From NCBI GenBank assembly GCA_030544215.1, contig JARZZO010000013.1, positions 50,239,196-50,303,195 on the forward strand: a stretch of DNA of 64,000 nucleotides. The letters run 5' to 3'. Every line of letters begins with the position of its first letter. The stretch's first letter is position 1. Made by a program: the position numbers and the translations under genes. The notes below the pieces were generated by a model, which ran no database searches, was not told the DNA's origin, and worked only from the letters and a program-made list of their open reading frames with translations. This stretch comes from Zantedeschia hybrid cultivar (taxonomy: Eukaryota > Streptophyta > Magnoliopsida > Alismatales > Araceae). This document shows positions 22,729 to 32,379 of this stretch, piece by piece.

Positions 22729-22807
22729 ACAGAACCTCAGCCCCCCACTAGGGTCAGAATTACAGGGTCCGACCCGAAAACCGGATCCGAAAGTCTCGAT
22801 CCTTACA

Positions 22808-23229
22808 TAGGCCATCGACTAGATGTCTGAAGCTAAGGCAACCCCTCAGTTGCCTCATGCCTCTAACTACAAAGGAAAGCTCCCTATTGATCAGCAAAGC
22901 AAATATGGCAGAGGTAATACAAGCTCTAATCTAGCCAAACCATCCATTTCTAAACCTCCATAAGCTACAACACCTGAAAAAGGAGTCCCAATTCAAATTC
23001 TACATGTCTATTTTTTTGGAAGGTGGCAAAGCCATGGATAATATTAAGGAGAAAATCACATCAAGGGTACAAACATTAAAATCTGGTTATCAGGGAGGTC
23101 ACCAGTAAAACAGAAACAAAAATACCAAAACCCTTATGAAAATCCCATTACATGATAAAGGATCTCCATGAAAGTAAGGAAGACATAGTTTCAGACTCCA
23201 CAGATGGGGCATTATGGAAACCAATTCTC
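22808..23229. other. Intergenic, no gene seen
   Basis: No coding signal. The sequence right of the element C LTR may be the distal (3') end of the LINE remnant at 23230-23480. Confidence 0.4.
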
Positions 23230-23480
23230 CAATTGTTGATCAGACTAATGGAGTGTCTAATGATGAGGAAAGGAGATGAGAATGAGAGTTCCTCTCCTTC
23301 CAAATTTACAAAGAAAAGTTCCTAGAAGCATGGTCCAAATTTCTTTCTCTGTTCTGGAATTGTATAGGTCATCCCAAGTAGAAAGGAGAGAAATCAGAGA
23401 TTGTGGCTGTGTCCAATTCAAACCTAGGCAGGCAAACAGGGTTTTCCCAGACATAAAAAATTTTGTCACAGCAGCCAAAA
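23230..23480 (-). pseudogene. LINE remnant (reverse-transcriptase zinc-binding end)
   Basis: The minus strand shows LLSTWDDLYNSRTEKEIW and, one frame over, IWKERNSHSH (23288-23305 encodes IWKERN). This order (W, K/R-rich stretch, IWKERN) is the zf-RVT tail of plant L1-type LINEs. A frame change and stops show decay. Confidence 0.5.
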
Positions 23481-24000
23481 GCTCCCCAAAATCTGAAATA
23501 CACAGCTTCGGATGACAAGATATACAGTGGGTTTGCGGAGTGTTGTAGGGTGATCATGACAGACAGTGGGTTTTGAGAGATTTGGTGCAAAAGACAGGCT
23601 AATCAGCCCACAAAACACTGGCACAAGTCAAATATTTGTAGGCACATGAGTGAGATATGTTTTGATACACATAATAAAATGTCAAACAGACAACTTCGGA
23701 TGACAAGGTATACACCTTCAGCTATATGGTTTACAGATGATTACAACTTCTCAACAAGCATGAATGTAAAGGCAAGAAGATATACATACCAGAGCATGGG
23801 AAGAGGGAAAAAGGAAAGAAACAGGCCAGACCATAATTTGACAGGTAAACTAAGGGCCAAGCATACAACATCACATTAACTAGGCCTGATATCACATAAA
23901 TTAGAAAAAAATGAATAAACAAAAGCATATTGTCTATATGATAAATAACCAAAAACAGAAAAAAAAAAAAAAAAACATACCAGAGCATGTCCTATACGTC
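23481..24000. repeat. Diverged duplicate shared with 25500-25920
   Basis: Shared blocks include GAGTGTTGTAGGGTGATCAT, CTTCGGATGACAAG, GATAAATAACCAAAAACAG and ACATACCAGAGCAT. The order of blocks differs between the copies, which suggests rearrangement around the CACTA remnant that now lies between them. No coding signal. Confidence 0.55.
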
Positions 24001-24241
24001 TATACAACTTGATCTTTGATTGAATAATATTAAAAATTCTAAATAAATTTAAATTATTATTAGACTTGGCTTCAAATGTGCACCTCACATTGAGTTTTCA
24101 GTCCAAAGACGGAATACCCTGCATGACAGACCCACAAAACAACAAACTTCTAATTATGGGTCCAAATTTTGATTGTCCCATCAATCCGATGACATTGGAC
24201 TTCTGGAAACCCTAATATATCCTTCCCCAAATTCTAGAGAA

Positions 24242-24435
24242 GAGTAATACTTGCTGAGGAGTGAGTCCAATTAAAAGGGATTCGTTTTTTTATTTTTTCA
24301 GTTTTTTGGATGTTTTCTGATCAGAGATCGGATAGTATAGACGTATCGGCCGTTAATGGGTCTGAGTTTAAAAAAAGTTATAAAAATAAAAAAATTTAGA
24401 TTGCACAAACAAGTCAGCAAGAGCAAGTATTACTC
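24242..24435. mobile_element. MITE, family 1 (GAGTAATACTTGCT ends)
   Basis: 194 bp with perfect 14-nt inverted ends GAGTAATACTTGCT and AGCAAGTATTACTC, and an AGATCGGA-type core shared with the other copies in the window. Non-coding. Confidence 0.8.
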
Positions 24436-24439
24436 ATTC

Positions 24440-24575
24440 GAAAAAATATTTAAAATCTCCCCATCAAAAAATGCACAATCCTACTCTGCCTCAGATAGCT
24501 GCTGTGAATGAGGACGACGCCCAAAACGAATCAAATGATGAGGGAGACGATTTTGATGGTGATGACGAACAGTGA
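24440..24575 (+). pseudogene. Last exon of a CACTA transposon gene
   Basis: Reads PQIAAVNEDDAQNESN, then DDFDGDDEQ and stop at 24573-24575. An acidic C terminus just before subterminal repeats is usual for the plant CACTA (En/Spm-like) transposase gene. The upstream exons are missing; MITE sequence begins immediately before it. Confidence 0.55.
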
Positions 24576-25431
24576 GCCGATGATAATTGATACATTTAGT
24601 TGTGGATGTGTAATCTGAATTTTTCGGGGATGTGTAATGTGAATCTTTCATGGATGTGTTTTTTAATGTTATGTGAATGTTTATTTATGTATGTTGATGT
24701 ATTTTTTTTGTGATTTTATGAATGTGTTTATTTGAAAGTGTGAATGTGTTTATTTGTACATGTTGATGTGTTTTTGTATATGTCTGTAAGTACAAATCTG
24801 TATATACAGGAAAAATATATAATTTATTAATTTAATTTATTAATTTTTTTTTTCTTAGTAACTATTTGTCAGCGGCTTCAAAGCCGTCGACAAATAGTAT
24901 TTTTTCAGCGGCTTACGTCGCTGACAAATACTATTTGTCAGCGGCTCTGAAGCCGTCGACAAATACTATTTGTCAGCGGCTAACGTTAGCCGTGGACATA
25001 TGCACTATTTGTCAGCGGCTAGTTCCGTGGACATAGATGGTATATGTCAGCGGCTAACGTTAGCCGTGGACATATGAACTATTTGTCAGCGGCTAACTTC
25101 CGTGGACATAGGTTGTATATGTCAGCGGCTAACGTTAGCCGTGGACATATGAATTATTTGTCAGCGGCTAACTTCCGTGGACATAGGTTGTATATGTCAG
25201 CGGCTCTACGTAGCCGCTGACATATAACACATATGTCAGCGGCTTCTGTGTGTAGACATATATATCATATGTCAGCGGCTTTATGTAGCCGTTGACAAAT
25301 ATATGCCAACGGGACTTTTGTCCACGGCTTTGTCAACGGCTGTATAGCCGTTGACATAACCTTTTGTCAGCGACTGTTTGGTATTTGTCAGCGGCTCTTA
25401 GCTGCTGACAAATCCTGTTTTTCTTGTAGTG
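24576..25431 (+). mobile_element. 3' end of a CACTA transposon with subterminal array
   Basis: An AT-rich untranslated stretch with repeated GATGTGT is followed by an array (24862-25410) of TATTTGTCAGCGGC motifs in both orientations, often as short palindromes with GCCGTCGACAAATA. The end CCTGTTTTTCTTGTAGTG (25414-25431) is the complement of the classic CACTACAAGAAAA terminus. No matching 5' terminus lies in the window, so this is a truncated copy. Confidence 0.85.
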
Positions 25432-27594
25432 CCACCAGAATCAAATGTAGAACCTTTTATTTTTCTGATCATGATCAACTGTAAACTAACTATACAAAGA
25501 GGATAATAAGATGTACATGCCTGACTATTAAGCAGCCCTGACAACTATCACATAAATCCGAAAAAATTGAATCAATAGAAGGAGATTGTCTACATGATAA
25601 ATAACCAAAAACAGAAAAAAGAAAAAAACATACCAGAGCATAAACAAGTCACAGGGAAACTAAGAGCTAAGAAAAAGGGAGGATGATGGAAAATTATATG
25701 ATATATGCTTTGCCGAGTGTTGTAGGGTGATCATGAAAGAAAGTTGGCTTTGCTGGTTTTGGGAGATTTGGTACAAAAGATAGGCTGATCATAAAATAAA
25801 ACCTATTGTGTATGTAAAGTGCTAAAAATTTGGATAGGCTTATCTTGGGTAAGATGCATGCAATAAACAGCTTCGGATGACAAGCTCTGCACATGACGCA
25901 CACAGCTGCAACCAATCTGGTTCATTTGGTAAGGAGGAAATGTTAGGAATGGGTTGTCACCAATGTTAGGAATGCATCATCTAATTCAGGAGAAAAATTA
26001 CATTCGAAATGGGTAAAATGCTCTTCCTGTAGCCGGCAAAAGTTGGGGAAAATGGGTAAAATGCTCTAACCGTAGGTTCTCGGCACGGCTGGGCTCCACG
26101 TTGGAGGATGACGAAGACACGGTCACCGCAGGGGAAGGAAGATCGGCAGGAAGACGGTGGTTGGAGAAGGATCCACAACGGGAAGCACCAACGCCTGATG
26201 TTGGAAGAGGTCGTGTACGTTGCATCATTGTAGGCTTGGAAGGGGAGGGGAAACCTCTCTTTAACAAGGCGAGACGACAGAGGAAGATGATGCGATGTTG
26301 ATGCGCCCACACACTGCAAAATTTGGAGCTACCGCCGTTGGGAAGAGCTCATAGAGAGGAGCCTCGATGCCGTAGCCGTGCCTTCTTTGACCAGGTGAGA
26401 AGAAAGCTCAGGGACGAGCGAACGTGATGTGCTTCCGCTGCAGCAGGCAACGATCGGACGGAGGGGAGGAGAACGAACAAGAAGATTGGGAGTTGGGCGA
26501 CGATGGCGGAGACCTTGGAAGCGCCCATGAGTTGGTCGGAGCGTGGGGAGGAGAATGCAGAAGGAACGTTGGGAGTTGGGCGACGAGTGTACGGACAGTT
26601 TGGAAGCCCGTGACTCGGTGGGAGCGTGGGGCTTATTCCGGGCTTATTCCGGACCTATTCCGCTTAAACTCGGGTATAATAGTGTAGTACCTAGGTTAAG
26701 CAATACCCTGCAACAAAGTAAGTTAAATGGGTTTAGGAGAATAAAGAGGCCTATTCCAGGCCTATTCCGCAAACAAAGCAAGGCTTAAGGGCTGAATCAC
26801 TATTTAAATAAAATTTGTTGAAACAAAATCAGCAAATCAGCAGATTCCGATCTCAAACCCAAATCCGATAAAAAAAAATAGACGTTAGAAATAGAGAGTT
26901 ACTGCAACTCCGGTTTGCCGCCAAAGTTTAGATGAACTTAATATGGCTACCAATATTATTAGAAATCTATGGGAACCTATCTACAACGGTAAATAATAAT
27001 AATAGTAATACCTAAAAGCATGTATTAGGTCATCCCGTTTACTTATTGATTTGGTTCATGTCTTCATCTGGTTCTAGGTGCCCACGTGACCGTGCCACTT
27101 CAAGTTGATTCGGAGGCTCTCATCAATAACGTTAAGAAGATGAGGTCTTTTGGACTACATTTTTTGGAAAGAGATCATGCACCCTCGTATGCCCTCGGAC
27201 ATATAAGGGGAGGAGGTAATAGGGTATAATAATAGGGTACAAACTATCATTTCAAGATCAAATGATCTATTCGCTCTTTTTTTCATGTGCCTTGAGGTGC
27301 ACAAGGACGCAGAGAAGGATCTAGAAGATATGTTCCACATTTTCTATAATATTGCTTAATGTTCTCTCATATACATTGAAGATATTTTTGTCATTTTTAT
27401 CTTCCCTTTTCTGATATTATTTTATTTATTATGCTTGTGAAAAATAAGAAAATTATCACAGGTTTGCACATCTTTAGTTAATCTGATAAACTGAAATTCT
27501 AACTGACACATTATGTAAAGAGAACAGCTTGTTGCACCGGCAATCGTTGTTATCCAGATGCCAGCATTTTTAATTAGAAAAAGGTTTATTTTTT
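25432..27594. other. Intergenic, no supported gene
   Basis: 25500-25920 is the second copy of the 23.5-24.0 kb duplicate. 26100-26640 is GC-richer with short open frames on both strands, but none shows a recognisable domain. 26630-26780 has repeated GCTTATTCCGG and CCTATTCC words that look like decayed transposon ends. Confidence 0.4.
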
Positions 27595-27776
27595 GGAGGC
27601 CCCCAACCGACCTACATGGCTATACAATCTGATCTTAGATCGAACAACTTAAAAAGAGATGAAAAATAAAAAAAATACAATTTAAAGTAAAAATATGTTG
27701 ATTTTTAAGATTTTTTTAGATCTTCCAATCCGAGATCATATATACAGCCATGTAGCTAGTCAGCTAAGGGGCCTCC
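27595..27776. mobile_element. MITE with GGAGGCCCC ends
   Basis: 182 bp with inverted ends GGAGGCCCC and GGGGCCTCC. The core TCTTAGATCGAACAACTT resembles the family 1 core, so this may be a subfamily with different termini. Confidence 0.65.
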
Positions 27777-28332
27777 AGAAAACTTTTCAAAAAGTTTTTT
27801 CAATTAAAAATACTGACAGCCAACATAATACCGACTGCCGTTACAGCAAGATTTCCTCTTATATAAATGTACGGCCATTAAACAAAATAGATGAACTTTA
27901 CTCATCCCCTTCATACCCTCATTAATAAGTGTTAAATTAACATAGTGGATGCATCTTATCGATTCTGTGTATCTGTCGTCAAATTAATTTGAGTAAAGGA
28001 AAACCTGACTTCCATTTAGGAAACAGTGTAAACAGTTGTTGTCCTTTTACTAAAAGGAGGATAATGAGGAATTGTTTAATTTGGCATAAAATATTAAGAA
28101 ATACTATAAAACATCTCACAAAAATATCATTCTTTTAGCAATTTCTGTGAAAGTACCAAACGCCTCTAGGAAGAATTAAAGGATCTTACACTTTGGGCAC
28201 TTACCTCTTTTATTTTGAAACAGAAGTCCAACAATATAAAGTGAGAGAAGGGGTCAAACATTATAAAAAATTCTTATATAATTTAAAAAATTTGTAAATA
28301 CTTGAGTCCTCTTTCTATCTGCACTGTGGGAC
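27777..28332. other. Downstream flank of TMEM45-like gene 1
   Basis: AT-rich, no gene. 28225-28315 matches part of MITE family 2 (TCAAACATTATAAAAAATTC, then AAATACTTGAGTC). Confidence 0.45.
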
Positions 28333-29307
28333 TCATGTCCAAGGGTGTAGTGAGAAGTTCTCTTCCTCTAACTTTTCCACTTCCATGGGTTCAAAACACT
28401 TCCCCACATGAAGGAATAAGCTCCCAGACTTTTCCTGCTTAGGCTTGTTCTTTGGCGACTCCGGAAACCCATCGGCCTGCCTCTTCTTCTTCCCCAGACG
28501 CTCGTACTCCGTCACCTCCGGATACTTCTCGTTCAGGTGGAGGTATAACCACGCCGAGAAGACCACGGTGGCCATGAGACACCAGGCAAACAGGAGGTTC
28601 GCCAGCGCCTTCGCCCTATGGAGAGACACCGGGCCATCGCAGGGGATAACGAGGAAACCGTCGTTTGACTCCAGGTGGCAGCCCTTGGGGAGGAACCTGG
28701 GCGTATACAGCATGAAGCCAAGCACAACGAACCAGACCCCCTGGAACGCCACGGCCACCGACCTAGTGAAGCCGACGGCGAAACTGCTGGGGTGAGCGAC
28801 GCCCAGCAGGGTCATGACCAGCGACGCAGCGATGGAGGTGTTTAGCAGCCAGTGGTACTGCCACTCCAGCCCGGTGTGGTCGGTAGAATGGAGGTAGAAC
28901 ACCAGGAGCTCCACGGCAAAGGCAGTGGCGGCCATGAGGAAGGCCAGCATGCGGCCGGCCCTTGGCCGCATCCAGTCCAAGCGGAGGGCGAACACCGCGT
29001 AGACGAAGAGGGACAGGGTGATGGTGGCGTGCTCGAAGTTGTGGAGGTGGGTGGCGGGGATGGTCCAGTCGGGGTCGAGGGGGTGGTGGCTGGAGGGGCC
29101 GAGGAAGAGCTCAGTGTACATGTAGGTTAGGCTGCCAAATAGGATGAGGTAGAGCTCCAGGTGCCTCAACCCGGGGAAGGGGAACCAGGTGTGGGGGTTG
29201 TAGGATTTGGGGTGTTGGCAGTGGAGTTTGATGTGGTTGTAGAGATGCCACAGGCCGATGAGGACGAAGCCGAAGCCGGGGACGACATGGCCGACTCGGG
29301 TCCCCAT
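28333..29307 (-). CDS. TMEM45/DUF716-like membrane protein, paralogue 1
   Basis: A single-exon frame of 324 residues, starting MGTRVGHVVPGFGF, the conserved N terminus of the family. There are about seven hydrophobic segments: VPGFGFVLIGLW, LELYLILFGSLTYMY, LSLFVYAVFALRL, MLAFLMAATAFAVELLVFYL, LLNTSIAASLVMTLLGV, GVWFVVLGFMLY and LLFAWCLMATVVFSAWLYL. Conserved patches are WFPFPGLRHLELY, HNFEHATI, YLHSTDHTGLEWQYHWLL and LYTPRFLPKGC. The charged cytoplasmic-type tail ends with GSLFLHVGKCFEPMEVEK, shared with the paralogues. Plant members have been labelled 'viral-response family' in older annotation; the biochemical role is unknown. It is GC-rich against AT-rich flanks. The ATG is preceded by a telobox palindrome and, about 160 bp up, by TTTAAA. 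Intact. Confidence 0.92.
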   Translation of the reverse strand: MGTRVGHVVPGFGFVLIGLWHLYNHIKLHCQHPKSYNPHTWFPFPGLRHLELYLILFGSLTYMYTELFLGPSSHHPLDPDWTIPATHLHNFEHATITLSLFVYAVFALRLDWMRPRAGRMLAFLMAATAFAVELLVFYLHSTDHTGLEWQYHWLLNTSIAASLVMTLLGVAHPSSFAVGFTRSVAVAFQGVWFVVLGFMLYTPRFLPKGCHLESNDGFLVIPCDGPVSLHRAKALANLLFAWCLMATVVFSAWLYLHLNEKYPEVTEYERLGKKKRQADGFPESPKNKPKQEKSGSLFLHVGKCFEPMEVEKLEEENFSLHPWT

Positions 29308-29317
29308 GGAGACCTCT

Positions 29318-29335
29318 AAACCCTAGTTAGGGTTT
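29318..29335. promoter_or_regulatory. Telobox palindrome upstream of TMEM45-like gene 1
   Basis: AAACCCTAGTTAGGGTTT, 11 bp from the ATG. Teloboxes (AAACCCTA) are plant promoter/5'UTR elements. The palindrome is conserved at the same place in all three paralogues. Confidence 0.7.
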
Positions 29336-29463
29336 GGAGCAGGAAGGAGGGAAGGAGATGCTGGCGTGAGCGGGGGAAGAGGGGAGTAGAGCTAGAGTGA
29401 GGAGGGTGACACTTCTTGGAGCTAGGGTTTGTGTTGAGGGATGGACGAGAGGTATGGGGGGGC

Positions 29464-29469
29464 TTTAAA
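29464..29469 (-). promoter_or_regulatory. TATA-like TTTAAA of TMEM45-like gene 1
   Basis: In the context GATTTAAAGC on the minus strand, about 157 bp before the ATG. The same context and distance occur in paralogue 3 (52510-52515). Confidence 0.5.
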
Positions 29470-29953
29470 TCATGGGTACTAATAATGTTAACGTATCAAA
29501 GGTTAACCCATCTGTACATCATCAGGTGTACATGAATCTTGATAACGATGGGGGGCAGGACATAGTGAAAGGATGGAACAACATTGCTTAGTTCCCAAGG
29601 TTAGCTAGAGTCCTGAGAAGATGACGGAGCACTTGCATGCTAGTTGCTTAGTTTCGGTTGCAGGATTAGCGAGGACAATAGATTTTAGAGACGGTTTGTC
29701 TAATTGACGAACATCCCGAATACTTAACTCACCATTATCATCAAATCATCATCATTATGGAATTTTCACAATGTGTTTTATACATGGGAAGTACTTTTTG
29801 TATTCCCTCGAGTTACTCGATCTTAATGTACTCCTAATCTCATAACAATCCAACTGAATTTATTGTGGTGAACATTTTGTCGTGATGATCAAATTGCATT
29901 TAATTGATTGTGATGACAGAGGAAATACCTTAAGGTGTAAGAAAGTACTCACT

Positions 29954-29989
<36 letters not shown>

Positions 29990-30238
29990 TCACTTGCATC
30001 GTTGCACGTTTAATGTATACCATATTGTTGCGCGTACAAGTTTGTATTTCATGAAGTGCATGTCCCACATGTAATCCACCTTGAAGTGAGACTAGAAGCT
30101 TGGTGCCGAAGGGTTCGATCTTTTACGTTTTCTGCCCATGAGTTGTTTGAAGTTTGGTCGGCGGGTGTATATATGAAGACGATCATGCGCATCTTATCAC
30201 GACTACTGTCCGTTGGCACTATTTGTAATTATATGTTA
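29470..30238. other. Upstream flank of TMEM45-like gene 1, with (TA)n
   Basis: No gene. A 31-bp TA dinucleotide run lies at 29957-29987. Confidence 0.6.
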
Positions 30239-30450
30239 GAGTAATACTTACTGCACTGAGGGTACGATTTACATCGTCTTTTAGTGCATTAGATAATTTA
30301 AAGAGAATTATTTTTTTTTTTTTTAAAAGTAAATCCTGAAGTATCTTATGTGTCCGTACAGGCCAATCTCAGATCGGACGACCTAAAAAATTGAGTCACA
30401 ATAAACAGTGAAAAATACCCTTAATAGACCAAGCCCAATAAGGAATTTTG
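30239..30450. mobile_element. MITE family 1, partial copy
   Basis: Begins GAGTAATACTTACTGC and contains the family core ATCTCAGATCGGACGACCT. The far inverted end is not visible, so it is truncated or decayed. Confidence 0.55.
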
Positions 30451-30589
30451 ATTTTTCAATATGGCATACATTGGAAGCAAAGATGTGATGTTTTGTAAGG
30501 CAAAGTGTTCTCCCTCCCAAGATTGTTGGTTCTGCTCTGCAAGCGTTTAAGAGTTGGTATAGTGAAGCCCAACCCCCTGCATCCCAGTC

Positions 30590-31010
30590 TCAGATCTATG
30601 CAAGTTGGTCTAAATAAAAAATGGGTGAACTTAAGATCAATATTGATGTTGCCACTAATGGTGTCTCAAGCTCAGCATCTCTGGTTCACAGGAACCATAG
30701 AGGAGATTTAAAATTCAGTCAAATCAGGACAATCAATTCTCCATATCCTGAAGTTTGAAGCGAGGAGAATTGCTATAGAACATGCTCTCCAGTTAGATCA
30801 TGCAGTTATATATCGTTGAAGGGGAAGCCCTCACCTCAACATAGTCCAAGCAATTGCAGAAGGCAAATCATATGCGCACCTAGAAAACACTTCCCCTTAT
30901 TCTGGATTGCAAGAAGCTTCTCAACAGGAATCGCATTGCCATAAAGCACACACCTAGGGATTTTAATCAAGTTGCTCAGTCTGGCCAAATATGGCCTCCC
31001 CTCTCCTATG
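30590..31010 (+). pseudogene. RNase H (RVT_3-like) remnant, probably of a LINE
   Basis: In pieces across frames: VKLNID-like KINIDVATNGVSSSASLVHR, then EARRIAIEHALQLDHAV, then DCKKLLNRNRIAIKHTPRDF followed by NQVAQSGQIW. This order matches the plant RVT_3 RNase H (FDGA, EA..A...AL, ISHVFREANQVAD). Several stops and frame changes show it is dead. Confidence 0.55.
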
Positions 31011-31222
31011 ACTGTAATTAGTTAGGTTACCCCAAATGGCCCCTCATGTATTCGCTCATATCTTTTATCTAACAGACAGCAGTTTTAAGTAAGATATAAT
31101 TATGTTTTAACCCTTGAAAGGAGCTCAGCTCAACCCCTTTTGATTGAAAAAAAGGTCCATTTGAAGACCTAAAGAAGTGAAGGGGGGGAGCAATGGTCCC
31201 CCAAAGTTTTGAGAAACTCCTC

Positions 31223-32098
31223 TGATGTAGCCGAAGCTATCACGACCGGATTCCGAAGCTGGAATCCAAAGTTATGGATCCGGAGCTTGGTCGGATCGGT
31301 GCAAGAGGCCCGACGGGGATCCGGAAGGCGATGGAGGTAGAGACGAAGCCGAAGGTTCGAGGCCGAGGGTGGCTCGGTCAGATGTCGGCTTGTCTTCGGA
31401 AGGCGGGGCCGAGGCTCCTTCGGTCGGGGACAGCCGGCGCACGGCGTCGAGACCGGTGGGAGAAGTCCGAGGTCGGCGGTCGATACCGACTCGGAGAGGT
31501 CGGCGACAATTCGAACCGAGCCCCTGCAGGAGGGAAAGAAGAAGATAACCGGTCAGCAGGAGTCCCGAAGTTCGGCCCTCAGGAACCCTCTCCGACGGTC
31601 AAGTTAGCTTCTGAAGAAGATTCGATTCAGAAGGCAAAGAGTAGCTTTAATGCTTTTTGGACTATAGTCTTTGAGGGTCTCGGAGGCATCAGAGTGCATA
31701 CCTTTGGCAATAAATAGCGGTGTATTTATAGCAGAGGATAGAGGATGGTTAATGGTGACAGCCGATATAGGACTATGTTCGGGCTTACTGGTAAACCGCC
31801 ATAGTGCCTAGTCCTCCACCGGAGTGGGCCGGACTCGGCTATCGGGCCGAAGGGGGTTGGGCCGCTGATGGGCCGAAGCCTACTGGGCCTGGGGCTGCCG
31901 GGCTGCTCCCGGGCCGTAGGCTGATGGGCCGCTGACGGGCCGAAGCCTGTTGGGCCGGGAGCAACGGCGCCGCTTACGGGCCGAGGGCTGTTGGGCCGCT
32001 GATGGGCCGAAGGCTCCCTGAGGGCCTTGCACTGCTGATGTTGGGCTGAACTGGGTTTGGGCTTGTTTTAATGGGCTGAATCGGATTCTGCCTCATCA
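31223..32098 (-). repeat. Element D 3' LTR
   Basis: 876 bp, the direct repeat of 36008-36883. It contains many GGGCCGA and TTGGGCC words. A TATA-like CTATAAATAC (minus strand) lies near 31720-31730. Confidence 0.93.
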
Positions 32099-32124
32099 CA
32101 TAGCCCCCCACTCTCGTCTTCCTC
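32099..32124 (-). other. Element D polypurine tract
   Basis: The minus strand just before the 3' LTR reads GAGAGTGGGGGGCTATG and then the LTR start TGATGAGG. A G-rich purine run here is the expected plus-strand primer. Confidence 0.7.
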
Positions 32125-32379
32125 AATTCTGAGATGGCGAGAGTAAAATCCGAAACCTCCTCGGAAGAGTAATACGGTATGTGCTTCATTTGAAACATTT
32201 GCTTTGTAGAAAAGTTGCCTTGGGTCGGCCGAGGGCTTGTGAAAAAACAGTCTCGTCTGAGGCCGGGACCTTGTCGGAGATACCTTCGTCTTAGGCCGAG
32301 ACTTGGTGTATATATGGAAATGATCTCCGTTTGCTTGCTTCATGACATGTCTTTGAGTAGATAGCCGAATTTTGATTAT

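Larger units (their letters stand above)
15919..22807 (-). mobile_element. Element C: Del/Tekay-like Ty3/gypsy element, 3' end displaced
   Basis: The 5' LTR (20462-22807), a tRNA-Met primer site and a single gag-pol frame from 20304 to 15919 are visible. The frame has four in-frame stops (20173, 19813, 17143, 16891). The protein breaks off at PVRIEDRRDQ, where related elements continue into a chromodomain, because element B is inserted there. The rest of pol and the 3' LTR should lie left of the window. Confidence 0.85.
20462..22807 (-). repeat. Element C 5' LTR (about 2346 bp)
   Basis: The minus strand begins TGTAAGGATCG and ends GGGTCGTTACA, with inverted ends TGTAA/TTACA. The left border is fixed by the PBS. 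The right border is inferred from the inverted ends and the change of sequence character. Only one LTR is in the window. A TATA-like CTATAAAT lies near 21979-21986 on the minus strand. Confidence 0.65.

Noticed and set aside
22112..22815. Minus-strand frames of 100-123 codons
   Set aside because: They lie in the element C LTR, are low-complexity (serine/leucine/proline) and arise from the GC-rich LTR and dyad units.
25981..26687. Short frames on both strands in the GC-richer 26 kb region
   Set aside because: No domain, no conserved start context and overlapping frames on both strands; may be transposon debris.
28445..29130. Open frames on the plus strand opposite the TMEM45-like gene
   Set aside because: Antisense shadows caused by high GC; the minus-strand frame has the conserved family sequence. 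The same holds at 44650-45246 and 51520-52179.
29957..29987. (TA)n run as a promoter element of TMEM45-like gene 1
   Set aside because: It is about 650 bp from the ATG, not conserved in the other paralogues, and is a simple microsatellite.
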